Below, one piece after another: positions 16,755-25,722 of a stretch of DNA of 64,000 bases. The notes beneath the pieces are model-generated. The model searched no databases. It had not been told where the DNA came from and saw only the letters and a list, made by a program, of their open reading frames with translations. The position numbers were made by a program, and so were the translations under genes. Source of the DNA: Phycisphaerales bacterium (GTDB lineage: Bacteria > Planctomycetota > Phycisphaerae > Phycisphaerales > SM1A02); assembly GCA_029242715.1 (NCBI GenBank), contig JAQWTL010000041.1, positions 1 through 64,000 of the forward strand, in the 5' to 3' direction. The stretch's first letter is position 1. Each line of letters starts with the position of its first letter.

Positions 16755-17834
16755 TCAACCGCCACCGTAGATCACGACATCATCAAAGCTGTCGAGGTCT
16801 TCGTGCGTCGCAGACTCATGATCAAAGTCAAATGAGCCGCTCTCATTGACCGGGCCGTCGTATCGTCCGAGGAAGACACCATCCTTGCCGGCGGACATGA
16901 GCATGTATTTGGAACGGGGTGTTCCATAGGTGGGTTGATCTGGGTCATAGAACGCAGGATGGCTCAAAAGAAGCGTGAGCCAGCGGATCTGCTCATCACT
17001 GGGGTCGTTGTTGCTGCCGCCACCGCCACCAATACCACCAGAGTTGGTGCCTTCAAAGGCGAGACGACTGCCAACGCCCTGAGCCTGGGCCTGGCTGAAG
17101 CCCAGATCACCGAGCCTGTTGGCTCTGAGGTAAAGTTGCTGGCCGTCAAGCGTGTACATGCCGGGGGTGTCGCTGCTTCCCACGACAGGTCCGACGCTTC
17201 GCCCTTGACGGAAGTAGAGAATCGGGGTCTTCCAGGCATCCACCAGATTCGGGGCCTCGTTGAGCCCGTTGGGATAGTTGTTGCCACCCGTGACGTTGTA
17301 GGACATCTCGGAGTCCTTGGGCGCGTAGTAGGGGCTGTAGGGTTTGCCATCGATGACTGGCCCCTCTCCCATTCGTGATGGAACAACAATCAAGTGCCAT
17401 TGCGAACCAGTGTTGCTATCCGTCGGTGTCAATTCGTAAAAGGGCCTGTTCTCGCTCTGTGCACTTGACTTGTAAGCGTCATAGGCCGGTTTCTGGGTAG
17501 CTTCTGTGCTGTCGTTGTAGAGCCGATACCCGCCCATCAGGTGCAACATGGCATTCTGGGTACTGCTGATTCTCAGGCCATCGCCCATGGCACTCTCCGG
17601 CAACACGCCCGGATAGCTGTCATGGTCCAGGGCAAAGGAATCACAGGCCGCTCTGAAGGAATTCAGGGTGGCGGTGGTACTGGCCCTGCGTGCGGAATCC
17701 GTAGCAGTTCCAAGGGCGACCAGCAGAATGCCAGCGAGCACGACAATGATGCTGATCACCACCATGACCTCGATGAGGGTGAAGCCTTGGGGAGAAGTGT
17801 GTGAACGTCGTCGGAAATTCAGGGAGGGGAGCAT
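16755..17834 (-). CDS. Type II secretion/type IV pilin-like protein (prepilin N-terminus)
   Basis: Exported pseudopilin-like protein of 359 residues. The N-terminus has the class III signal: a short basic leader, then G17 and FTLIEVMVVISIIVVLAG, with the prepilin peptidase site between G17 and F18 and Glu at mature position 5. The rest is a large soluble domain with SARRASTTATLNSFRAACD, tyrosine- and glycine-rich loops and a polyglycine stretch (GGIGGGGGSN) near residue 265. Planctomycetes carry many such pseudopilins with diverged C-terminal domains. No assembly genes are adjacent. Ten bases separate the stops of this gene and cysC. Confidence 0.85.
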   Translation of the reverse strand: MLPSLNFRRRSHTSPQGFTLIEVMVVISIIVVLAGILLVALGTATDSARRASTTATLNSFRAACDSFALDHDSYPGVLPESAMGDGLRISSTQNAMLHLMGGYRLYNDSTEATQKPAYDAYKSSAQSENRPFYELTPTDSNTGSQWHLIVVPSRMGEGPVIDGKPYSPYYAPKDSEMSYNVTGGNNYPNGLNEAPNLVDAWKTPILYFRQGRSVGPVVGSSDTPGMYTLDGQQLYLRANRLGDLGFSQAQAQGVGSRLAFEGTNSGGIGGGGGSNNDPSDEQIRWLTLLLSHPAFYDPDQPTYGTPRSKYMLMSAGKDGVFLGRYDGPVNESGSFDFDHESATHEDLDSFDDVVIYGGG

Positions 17835-18039
17835 GACGGGGGTCGTCCTGTACCTGCAGGTTGCACCAGTTGGTGCAAGTGAAAAGCACCGAGAGCCTCA
17901 ATCGGGCTGTCGGGCATGAGTCCTGCCGTCCCATCGCACATCGTCGCTGCCGTCCTAAGCATACTGTCGAGAAGCGGCCTGTCCAAGCAGTTGGCTAAAA
18001 GGCTTTGAGTCCTGAGGGTCCGGGTGGGCTGCAGGCCGC

Positions 18040-19122
18040 TTAGAGCGATGCCAGGCGGTTTGCCGTATCCAGTTCGATGAGTTCATCGACCAGCGGCTGG
18101 AGGTTTCCACCGACGGTATCTGAGAGGTTGAAGGAACTGCCAACCCGGTGATCGACAACCAGGTTGTCCTTGTAGCGGTAGGTCCGGATCTTCTCTGCCC
18201 GGCCGCCACTGCCGATCATCTTGTTGCGAGCTTCTGCTCGCTCCGCCTCGGCCTCAGCTCGTTGCTTTTCCCAGAGGCGTGCTTTCAGGAGCTGCCAGGC
18301 TTTCTGTTTGTTCTGGGCTTGGCTCTTGGTGTCCTGCATCCGAACTTCTACGCCAGTGGGTTGGTGAATCAGGTGCACAGCAGTGGAGACCTTGTTCACA
18401 TTCTGTCCGCCTGGACCGGTGGCCGTGGTAATCATTTCCTTGACGTCGTCAGGATTCAGTTCAACCTCGACATCTTCTGGCTCGGGCAGAACGGCAACGG
18501 TGGCGGTAGAGGTATGGACACGCCCCTGGGTTTCCGTGGCCGGGACTCTCTTCACCTGGTGAGTGCCACCCTCGTAACCAAGGCTTGACCAGGCACCTTC
18601 CCCCGAGATCGAGAGGGTGGCGCCTCGACATCCGCCTTGTTCTCCACCATGAAATTCAATGTCCTCGACCGCCCACTTCCGGCGGGCAGCAAATCGGCGG
18701 TACATCTCAAGGATGTCACCTGCAAAGAGGGCTGCTTCATCACCGCCGACACCGCTTCGGATCTCGAGGATGACACTACCGATGGTCTCATCATCAGCCA
18801 TGACGAGCTTCTGCTGAAGTTGTTCCAGAAGCTGGTCTGCACGTTCTGAAAGCGTGGGCAGCTCCGTTCGGGCCATGGCCAGAAGGTCTTCATCAGTTTC
18901 CGTGGCCAACATGCCCTCAAGATCAGCCATTTCCTTGACGGTGTCATTCCAGGCTCGAAAACCCTCGACGATCGGCGCCATGGCTGCTCGCCGTACGGAG
19001 AGCGTACGCACCTTCCGATGATCAGCCAGTACATCGGGATCGAGCAGTTCAGCCTGGAGGCTTTCATACTGCTCATCGATTTCCTGGAGCTTCTTGAGCA
19101 GGTTGTCGTTGGGCTCGGGCAT
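18040..19122 (-). CDS. prfA: Peptide chain release factor 1
   Basis: Recognises UAA and UAG stop codons and triggers release. 360 residues, the normal length. The PAT stop-codon recognition motif is in VKRVPATETQGRVHTST, which marks RF1 rather than RF2. The peptidyl hydrolysis motif GGQ is in GPGGQNVNKVS. The end reads RTYRYKDNLVVDHRVG, the RF1 C-terminal strand. It follows rpmE by 109 bases on the same strand, a common bacterial pairing, but prmC, the methylase that modifies GGQ, is not next to it. Confidence 0.97.
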   Translation of the reverse strand: MPEPNDNLLKKLQEIDEQYESLQAELLDPDVLADHRKVRTLSVRRAAMAPIVEGFRAWNDTVKEMADLEGMLATETDEDLLAMARTELPTLSERADQLLEQLQQKLVMADDETIGSVILEIRSGVGGDEAALFAGDILEMYRRFAARRKWAVEDIEFHGGEQGGCRGATLSISGEGAWSSLGYEGGTHQVKRVPATETQGRVHTSTATVAVLPEPEDVEVELNPDDVKEMITTATGPGGQNVNKVSTAVHLIHQPTGVEVRMQDTKSQAQNKQKAWQLLKARLWEKQRAEAEAERAEARNKMIGSGGRAEKIRTYRYKDNLVVDHRVGSSFNLSDTVGGNLQPLVDELIELDTANRLASL

Positions 19123-19231
19123 GGTGTTTTCGCGTTACCGGTTTTCTGTTTGAACAAGTCGGGCTGTTCAAGGCGCATGATAAGGCCGCGTCCCGGTTCG
19201 AGACACGGCCTTGAAGGTACTCGGTAGCAGG

Positions 19232-19468
19232 CTACTTGGACTTCTTGTCCTTGTCCTTCTTGAAGTAGTTCCCCTGGAACTTCTTCTGGAACTTCTCGAC
19301 ACGGCCAGCGGTGTCGACGAAGGACGACTTGCCGGTGTAGAAGGGATGTGAGCCCGACCAGATTTCGACGTTGAGTTCCGGAACCGTGGCGCCCACGGTC
19401 ATGACCACCTCGCCTCGGTACTTGACCTGGCACTCTGGGAAGAACTCGGGGTGGATGTCCTGTTTCAT
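19232..19468 (-). CDS. rpmE: 50S ribosomal protein L31, zinc-free type
   Basis: Large-subunit protein of 78 residues, starting at ATG 19468 (MKQDIHPEFFPECQVKYRG). An in-frame ATG 60 bases upstream gives an N-terminus with no family match. HPFYTGKSSFVDTAGRVEKF is the L31 core. Only one Cys remains (C13); the CxxC pair that binds zinc in E. coli L31 is replaced by EIWSGSHPF, so this is a C-minus form. The tail is a lysine/aspartate run. First gene of the rpmE-prfA pair. Confidence 0.94.
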   Translation of the reverse strand: MKQDIHPEFFPECQVKYRGEVVMTVGATVPELNVEIWSGSHPFYTGKSSFVDTAGRVEKFQKKFQGNYFKKDKDKKSK

Positions 19469-19622
19469 GGTCGAATCACTCCTGGGCCACGCTCGAAGGA
19501 GCATGGGAAGCTCCATAGCGTAGGCCAATCCGGCGGGAAATCAAGCCCTTGGGGATCTTCCATTGCCTTGAGCAGGAGAGGCCGGTATCCTGCGGTCTCG
19601 TTGCCCTGAAAAGGGCATCCAG

Positions 19623-19695
19623 TCCCCTGTAGCTCAATTGGTAGAGCGAGCGGCTGTTAACCGCTAGGTCGCTGGTTCGAGTCCAGCCGGGGGAG
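19623..19695 (+). tRNA. tRNA-Asn (GTT)
   Basis: Full cloverleaf: acceptor TCCCCTG pairs with CGGGGGA, D stem GCTC/GAGC, anticodon stem AGCGG/CCGCT with loop CTGTTAA (anticodon GTT), T stem GCTGG/CCAGC with TTCGAGT loop. Discriminator G. CCA is not encoded. A terminator hairpin follows. Confidence 0.96.
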
Positions 19696-19699
19696 CTTC

Positions 19700-19728
19700 C
19701 AACGCCACCGCTCCATGCGGTGGCGTTG
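19700..19728 (+). terminator. Hairpin after tRNA-Asn
   Basis: A 12-bp perfect stem (CAACGCCACCGC with GCGGTGGCGTTG, loop TCCAT) five bases after the tRNA. The tail is TGTCCATCT, with no clear T run, so either a processing or a Rho-independent signal. Confidence 0.6.
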
Positions 19729-19853
19729 TGTCCATCTGCCTCTACCAGAATGGTGGTGACCAGATCCGTGCCAAAGCGGGCAGTAACATGACCGGAGCAC
19801 GTGTTTGACGTGCCGGGGCCTACAGAGTGGTCTCGAGTTTCTGGAGCGAGAAC

Positions 19854-20579
19854 ATGCTCGTCAGCCACCGCAAGAAATTCATCGCCACCAAGGGCAAGAA
19901 GACGGCGGGCACTTCCGTCGAATCTTTCTTCGAGCGGTATTGCATGCCGGAGGGAGAATGGGTTCCACAGCACCGTTGTCCAGAACATGTCTCCGAGAGT
20001 GGGATCATTGGTTTCCGCGGCCGTAATGCCAAGGCCTCGACATGGCGGAATCACATGTCAGCACGTGAGATTCGAGATCTCCTCGGGCAGGACATCTGGG
20101 ATGAATACTATAAATTCACGGTGATCCGAAATCCGTTTGACAAGATGGTTTCGTTTTTTCACTGGCTTGAGAAGCGCAAGGAAATCTGGTCCCTGAAGCG
20201 AAAGGGGCGGGCCTTGTTCACGAGAGTGACGACCATCGGTAACCCATTTGATCGAATCTCGGGGAAGACCCAGGTCGATCGCTTCCGTTCCTGGATCCGG
20301 TTGGGTGCGATGATGAATGATCGCGACACCTACCGGATTGATGGCAAAGAATGCCTGGATTTCTATATTCGTTTCGAAGATCTTCCGGGTGGGATTCGCC
20401 AGATCTGTGACCACCTTTCGATTCCGTTTCAGTTGGATGACCTGCCCAAGTTCAAGACGGGTATCCGGAAGGATCAGCGAAGCATCCGGGATTACTACGA
20501 TGACGAGACGGAGCGACTCATGCGAGAGCGGTTCGAATGGGAGTTGCGTGCATTTGATTACGACATGCCTGAGGCATGA
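19854..20579 (+). CDS. Sulfotransferase (family 2-like)
   Basis: Transfers sulfate from PAPS, probably to a carbohydrate. 241 residues from ATG 19854, which follows GGAG; an upstream in-frame ATG at 19827 lacks a site. The 5'-phosphosulfate loop is KGKKTAGTSVES near residue 13-24. The 3'-phosphate loop is FTVIRNPFDKMVSFFHW (~92-108). Further RFEDLPGGIRQICDHL, the typical acceptor-side strand, is present. No signal peptide or membrane anchor, so a cytoplasmic enzyme acting on a precursor is the simplest reading. Sits directly after tRNA-Asn, an ordinary place for acquired genes. Confidence 0.8.
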   Translation: MLVSHRKKFIATKGKKTAGTSVESFFERYCMPEGEWVPQHRCPEHVSESGIIGFRGRNAKASTWRNHMSAREIRDLLGQDIWDEYYKFTVIRNPFDKMVSFFHWLEKRKEIWSLKRKGRALFTRVTTIGNPFDRISGKTQVDRFRSWIRLGAMMNDRDTYRIDGKECLDFYIRFEDLPGGIRQICDHLSIPFQLDDLPKFKTGIRKDQRSIRDYYDDETERLMRERFEWELRAFDYDMPEA

Positions 20580-20664
20580 TACGGACGCTCGTTTGTTGCA
20601 AAGACTGAGATCGCGGGATCAGAATCGTGGCCGCGCGTTCGACCAGATCGGTTGAACAATATGG

Positions 20665-21846
20665 TTGGAGGCGAGCATCACGATCCAGCAGCATCATCAC
20701 AATGACCTCTCGCTCCCAGGCAAGCCCTGTCCGGGGCCGGTGAATGATGCCTTGCCGGCAACGGTTCGCCAACGTGCGATGGAGACGATCACACGGTGGT
20801 CGGGCTATCAACCAACCGATTTACACTCACTTGAAGCCATGGCTGACGAACTGTCTCTGAAGGCGCTGCACTACAAGGATGAGAGCAGTCGATTCGAGTT
20901 GGCGAGCTTCAAGGCGCTTGGCGGCGCGTATGCCGTCCAATTGATTTTGCGGGATGCCATCAGTCAGTTGCTGGGCCAAGAGATCACGCTTGAGGAAGTC
21001 GATCTGGTCAGTCATCCGGAGTCAGCCCGGTCTGTGACGGTTGTTACTGCTACAGATGGAAATCATGGCCGGTCGGTTGCATGGGGTGCCAGGAGATTTG
21101 GTTGTTCATGCGAGATCTACATGCATGAGCATGTCAGTCATGGTCGTCAAGCAGCAGTGGAGGCCCTTGGTGCCAGGGTCCATCGAGTGGAAGGAAACTA
21201 CGACGATTCAGTGCATGTGGCCATGGCAGATGCCAACGCCAATGACTGGCTCATGGTGTCGGATACATCATGGCCTGGCTATCTTGACATTCCTCGCAAC
21301 GTGATGGGGGGGTACACGGTGATGACCTCCGAGGCGATGGACCAATGGCCACACGCAGAGCCACCAACCCATGTGTTCATCCAGGGTGGCTGCGGGGGCT
21401 TGGCAGGTGCTGTTTGTGCGGATCTGTGGCAACGTTACGGCATGCATAAGCCCCGCGTGATCATTGTCGAGCCTGCGCCAGCAGCATGCCTGTACGAAAG
21501 TGCCTGTGCCGGAGAGCCCAGAGTGGTCAACATCAAGATCGAGAGCCTGATGGCTGGATTGTCCTGTGGCGAGGTATCACTGATCGCCTGGCCGATCTTG
21601 AAGTTGGGTGCAGAGGACTTTCTCACCATCACAGACGAATCCGTCGGCCCCTTGATGGGTCGACTTGCTCGGGAGGAATCAATCGTTGCCGGAGAATCTG
21701 CAGTTGCAGGCTTGGCAGGATTGATGGAAGCCCATGGGGATGAAGATCTGCGAGGGGCGTTGTCGCTTACAGAGAGCAGCCGCGTCCTGGTCTTTGGAAC
21801 AGAGGGCGCTACTGATCCGGCTGTCTATAGACAGTTGGTCATGTGA
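20665..21846 (+). CDS. dpaL: Diaminopropionate ammonia-lyase-like PLP enzyme
   Basis: Fold type II PLP enzyme. 393 residues, the DpaL length. YKDESSRFELASFKALGGAYAV holds the PLP lysine (SFKALGG) and matches the DpaL/YgeX signature; TATDGNHGRSVAWGARRFG binds the carboxylate; IQGGCGGLAGAV is the phosphate loop. The described enzyme cleaves D- or L-2,3-diaminopropionate to pyruvate and ammonia. I chose TTG 20665 because the family N-terminus (LPATVRQRAMETITRWSGYQPT) follows it and no in-frame ATG precedes it closely. No clear pathway partner is next to it; the lectin-like gene downstream is convergent. Confidence 0.82.
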   Translation: MEASITIQQHHHNDLSLPGKPCPGPVNDALPATVRQRAMETITRWSGYQPTDLHSLEAMADELSLKALHYKDESSRFELASFKALGGAYAVQLILRDAISQLLGQEITLEEVDLVSHPESARSVTVVTATDGNHGRSVAWGARRFGCSCEIYMHEHVSHGRQAAVEALGARVHRVEGNYDDSVHVAMADANANDWLMVSDTSWPGYLDIPRNVMGGYTVMTSEAMDQWPHAEPPTHVFIQGGCGGLAGAVCADLWQRYGMHKPRVIIVEPAPAACLYESACAGEPRVVNIKIESLMAGLSCGEVSLIAWPILKLGAEDFLTITDESVGPLMGRLAREESIVAGESAVAGLAGLMEAHGDEDLRGALSLTESSRVLVFGTEGATDPAVYRQLVM

Positions 21847-21892
21847 ATGAAAGGCTCGGGATTACGAGCAGACGTCCATTTGGAAACCGAAA

Positions 21893-22798
21893 TCAGTTTC
21901 CACAAGCGCCATAGGCGTCGATGATGGTCAGGATATCGGTCACATCTACGGTGCCATCCCAGTTGACATCACCTGAGTGACCAGGTGAACTCGTGTGGTC
22001 CCAGGCTCCAATCGCTATCAGCAAATCATCTACGCCGACCGTCTGATCGCCATTGATGTCGGACAGGCAATCACAATCATCTGGAACGAGGTTGCCGTTC
22101 ACGTCGCCTTCGCCATCAAGAATGTCATTGGAGTCCGGGATCCCATTGCCGTTGCAATCCGCCATGGAGAGCATGTCCATTTCAACGATCGCCGAGCGAA
22201 CCATGCTTCCGCCCTGGGGCGTAGGTTGCGTTGCTCGCCAAAAACTGGAATGGCCGTTGCTGCCATCAAGGCAAGTTCGCCATGAAAGAACAGTTGCGCC
22301 GCTCAGGGCTCCAGGAGGAAAATTCTCATAGTCATTTGAGAAGTCCAATGCGTCCATGGTCGAGTTGCACCACTTCCATCCAGCTTGTGGGTTTCCACCA
22401 GCAGGTGGACAGCGGAACAGCCCAAGCCAGGGGCCGAAGCAATCGCTCCAGGCGTCTTCAGCTTGCAGCGAGAGGTAGTACACGTGATTGTTCTCACCGA
22501 TGGAGCCAATCTTGGCGAGGTATCCACCCATCAATTGGGCGACGCGGTTTGCTTGCCACCAGGGTGTGGGTCCTTCAAAGACAACCACGGAATACCAGTT
22601 GTCATTGCCACCGTCATCGACTGACCATTGGACGAACGGGGAGGCGTCTACTTCAAACGGCCAGCAGGAGTCATCGCCTTTCGGTACGTCACAAGGTGGT
22701 TCCTGGTATCCACCGGCGAAACTCAGCGTTGCTCCAAGGAGCATGACGGGGAGCATGACGGCAAATATGGATCGGATCGCGGTTGTATGCGTACGCAT
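21893..22798 (-). CDS. Secreted C-type lectin-like protein with dockerin-type C-terminus
   Basis: Exported protein of 301 residues. Signal peptide: MRTHTTAIRSIFAVMLPVMLLGATLSFAGG. Residues ~55-210 look like a C-type lectin-like fold: WYSVVVFEGPTPWWQANRVA, GGYLAKIGSIGENNHVYYLSL, and WLGLFRCPP with WKWCNSTM. Residues ~215-300 hold calcium-binding loops of the dockerin/thrombospondin type: DCNGNGIPDSNDI, DVNGNLVPDDCD, DINGDQTVGVDDLLIAIGAW and DVNWDGTVDVTDILTIIDAYG. Role as carbohydrate-binding surface protein is an inference; no cohesin is visible in the window. Divergent from the flavin oxidoreductase gene, 218 bases away. Confidence 0.78.
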   Translation of the reverse strand: MRTHTTAIRSIFAVMLPVMLLGATLSFAGGYQEPPCDVPKGDDSCWPFEVDASPFVQWSVDDGGNDNWYSVVVFEGPTPWWQANRVAQLMGGYLAKIGSIGENNHVYYLSLQAEDAWSDCFGPWLGLFRCPPAGGNPQAGWKWCNSTMDALDFSNDYENFPPGALSGATVLSWRTCLDGSNGHSSFWRATQPTPQGGSMVRSAIVEMDMLSMADCNGNGIPDSNDILDGEGDVNGNLVPDDCDCLSDINGDQTVGVDDLLIAIGAWDHTSSPGHSGDVNWDGTVDVTDILTIIDAYGACGN

Positions 22799-23016
22799 CT
22801 GGTCCCCTCCCAGCAGTGTTTGGTGCCTTCATTTTATCTTCTGCAAACAAACCGGAAGTCGCAAGCTGGAAAAGGGCCAATTTCAGGATAAATCTATTAT
22901 TCACAAACGTGTCGTTGCTGTGGGTGCCATGCATCACTTAGGGTGGTGGCATGAGGCAGTTGCCAAGGCCACTTGGTAGTCTGCATTTGCATGACATTCT
23001 GGGAGAGGGGACCATC

Positions 23017-24666
23017 ATGATTCACCCGACGAGTCGACGTACTTTTCTTCGCGCTACTGGTGCAACGGCCATAATAGTTGGCGCATCACCACTGGCAGCG
23101 TGGCAACAAGCCTGCAATAACCATCAACTGACGGATGCAATCCTGCAGGATTTCAGTCAGCAGTTGTCCGGTGATCTCGTGCTACCCACCGATGGACTTT
23201 ACGAGTGGGCACGGCTTATTCATCACACGAACTTTGATGGTGCTTATCCAGTGGGGATCGCCTTCTGTGAGAGTCCTGAGGATGTCTCCAAGGCCATTCT
23301 CTTTGCACGCAAGTTTGGTTTGCACGTCACGGCTCGCTGCGGCGGCCATAGTTACGAGGGCTACTCGGTTACGGGTGGGCTGTTGATTGATATTTCTCGC
23401 ATGAACCATGTGTCCGTGAATCCTGCAGCCATGACGGCTCATGTTGGTGCCGGCGCGGTCTTGATTGATGTCTATCACGGGTTGTATTACCCACATAAGT
23501 TGAGTGTTCCAGGAGGCTCATGTCCGTCCGTCGGGATCTCCGGTTATCTCCTTGGTGGTGGCGTTGGGCTTCAAAGCCGAACGTATGGTGTCGGGTGTGA
23601 TCGAGTTCTGGAAATTGGTGTAGTCCTTGCGAGTGGCGAATACGTCGTTGCGAGTCCCACAAATCATTCAGATCTCTATTGGGCCTATCGTGGCGGCGGA
23701 GGCGGAAACTTCGGAGTGGTGACGCACTTCAAACTGCAGTGCCATCCGGTCGATCGTTTGTCCTATGCAATCATCACCTGGGACTGGGCGGCAGCGGCTC
23801 CAGCATTCAATGCCTGGCAGAATTGGCTCAAGGGTCTTGGAGAGGACTACCGGGAGTTTTCCATCTTCAAGTTCCTCGTGAACGCCGGTGGGGACGGTGG
23901 GTTCGACCCCAAGGTCAATCTCATTGTCCAGTTTGACAGCCAGTCGAATACCGGTACCGGCGAGCTCGAAGCCTTGATGGCGCCTTTGCTGAACACGGCT
24001 CATGAGCACATCATTTCTCAGACCATCATGAATGGTGACTTCTTCGAGGTCACGATGGAAGTGATGGCCGGTTGTGCCTGGCCCAAGACGGACATGGATA
24101 CGGAGTTCCTTCGTTGCCACACGGTTGGAAATCCCGCGTTCCCAATGTCTTCATTGCCGCGGGAAACATACAAGGCCAAGTCCACCTTCTTTGGAGACGT
24201 CATCTCAGAGGATGGTATCGAGACGTGCATCAAGGCCATTGAAGACCGATTCAATTCGAATCTGCCTGCCAACAGTGGACAGTTCACCTGCGCGCTTCAA
24301 TTCGACTCAGAAGGCGGCATCATGGGAGATGTTCCCAAGGACGCGACGGCATTCATGCATCGTGATTGCCTGATGCATTGCCAGTACCTGGCCTACTGGC
24401 CATCTGAAGGCGATGCTTGGTTTGATGACAATCCTGATTACAGCTACTGCGATGTCTCCAATGGCAGCATGCAGTGGATCACCGATGCATTCGATGCACT
24501 CTGGCCCTTCGGTAACGGACATGCCTACCAGAACTACATTGACAAGGAACAGCCCAACTGGCTGTATGCCTACTACGGTGAGAACGTTGCACGACTTCGC
24601 AAGGTGAAGGCGAAGTATGACCCGCAGAACGTCTGGAAGTTCGCCCAGAGTATTCCGCCGGCCTGA
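23017..24666 (+). CDS. Tat-exported FAD-linked oxidoreductase (berberine-bridge type)
   Basis: Secreted flavoenzyme of 549 residues. I start at ATG 23017, preceded by GGGAGAGGGG. The N-terminus is a twin-arginine signal, SRRTFLRATGATA. The PCMH/FAD_binding_4 domain contains ARCGGHSYEGYS, whose His is the 8-alpha-histidyl-FAD residue, and PGGSCPSVGISGYLLGGGVG, whose Cys would make the second covalent FAD bond, so bicovalent FAD is predicted. The BBE C-terminal element is LRKVKAKYDPQNVWKFAQSIPP-like. Substrate cannot be read; known relatives oxidise sugars, oligosaccharides or alkaloids. Convergent with the TauE gene. Confidence 0.87.
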   Translation: MIHPTSRRTFLRATGATAIIVGASPLAAWQQACNNHQLTDAILQDFSQQLSGDLVLPTDGLYEWARLIHHTNFDGAYPVGIAFCESPEDVSKAILFARKFGLHVTARCGGHSYEGYSVTGGLLIDISRMNHVSVNPAAMTAHVGAGAVLIDVYHGLYYPHKLSVPGGSCPSVGISGYLLGGGVGLQSRTYGVGCDRVLEIGVVLASGEYVVASPTNHSDLYWAYRGGGGGNFGVVTHFKLQCHPVDRLSYAIITWDWAAAAPAFNAWQNWLKGLGEDYREFSIFKFLVNAGGDGGFDPKVNLIVQFDSQSNTGTGELEALMAPLLNTAHEHIISQTIMNGDFFEVTMEVMAGCAWPKTDMDTEFLRCHTVGNPAFPMSSLPRETYKAKSTFFGDVISEDGIETCIKAIEDRFNSNLPANSGQFTCALQFDSEGGIMGDVPKDATAFMHRDCLMHCQYLAYWPSEGDAWFDDNPDYSYCDVSNGSMQWITDAFDALWPFGNGHAYQNYIDKEQPNWLYAYYGENVARLRKVKAKYDPQNVWKFAQSIPPA

Positions 24667-24700
24667 TACTGAGGCAGACCTGACACTTCTCTATGAGCGG

Positions 24701-25555
24701 CTACGAGCCGCTTGGTGTTGTCATGGACACCTTGGCAGCTGAATCCGGAGATGTCAGCTTGAAGGCTGGCAAGATCATCTTGAGTGCCGCGATGAGCAGC
24801 ACGATGGCCAGCAGGATACGAATGCCATTACCCCGAAGTTGCTTGGCTCCAAACCAGGATCCAACAAGACCTCCGATGACCGCAGCCACGATGTACCAGG
24901 GCAGTTCGGATGGCAATGCTGGATATTCTGTAATCACGCCCCCGAGCCCCGCGAGCGAGTTCACCAGCACGAAGACAATGGAGACGGCAGCAGTCCGCTT
25001 GGCATCTGCCCAGCCACAGAGAATGAGCAGGGGTGAGAGAAAGATTCCGCCACCGGTTCCCGTCAGGCCAGCCAGAAGACCCAGGAGGCCGCCCGCAATC
25101 AGCGAGAGCCCCAGTGGAGGCATTTGCCCGGTTGGGGCATCTGTTGTCGATGGAGCATTGTGCCTTCTGGAAGACATGGAGCGAATCGCGTTCATGATCA
25201 GCATGCACGCTGCAAAGGCCAGTACGACGCCGATCAGCGGTTTGAAGACAATCGGGGGTAGTTTCCAGAGTCCGCCAATGAAAGCCATTGGTATTGCACA
25301 GATCGAGAAAGGCCAGAAGGTCGCCCAGTGAAAATGACCGGCGCGATAAAACCGCCAGGAGCCGATCGCACCCACAAAGATGTTCAGAGTGAGGGCAATC
25401 GCCTTCATTTCCTCCTGTGGGAACTGCGTCACGAGTGCCATTGCCGCGAGGTAACCGGATGCACCAGCATGTCCAACGGAGGAATACAGTGTGGCGAGCA
25501 ACAGGATCGCCACGGTCAACGTGAACAGGGTTGTGATCGGCAGAGAGGCCAGCAT
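24701..25555 (-). CDS. TauE/SafE-family anion exporter
   Basis: Membrane protein of 284 residues with about eight hydrophobic segments. The two-fold repeated TSUP pattern is visible: GHAGASGYLAAMALV in the first half and GLTGTGGGIFLSPLLIL in the second. Family members move sulfite, organosulfonates or other sulfur anions. With sat/cysC and sulfotransferases nearby, a role in sulfur-anion handling is possible but not shown. Start ATG 25555 gives MLASLPITTLFTLTVAILLLATLY, a normal first membrane segment. Divergent from the flippase at 25723. Confidence 0.85.
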   Translation of the reverse strand: MLASLPITTLFTLTVAILLLATLYSSVGHAGASGYLAAMALVTQFPQEEMKAIALTLNIFVGAIGSWRFYRAGHFHWATFWPFSICAIPMAFIGGLWKLPPIVFKPLIGVVLAFAACMLIMNAIRSMSSRRHNAPSTTDAPTGQMPPLGLSLIAGGLLGLLAGLTGTGGGIFLSPLLILCGWADAKRTAAVSIVFVLVNSLAGLGGVITEYPALPSELPWYIVAAVIGGLVGSWFGAKQLRGNGIRILLAIVLLIAALKMILPAFKLTSPDSAAKVSMTTPSGS

Positions 25556-25722
25556 GGCTTGTGACCTTACAGGATGTGCTCCATGTCAATGAATAGGGGA
25601 GGTTCGCATGTGTTGCCAACGCATCCTAGAATCCCCTTGCACATGATCAGGTTGTTCCTCCACCCAGGCCAGTATCGAACCGAGGGCTGCTGGCAGATCG
25701 GCATGACCTCAGGTGTCACGTC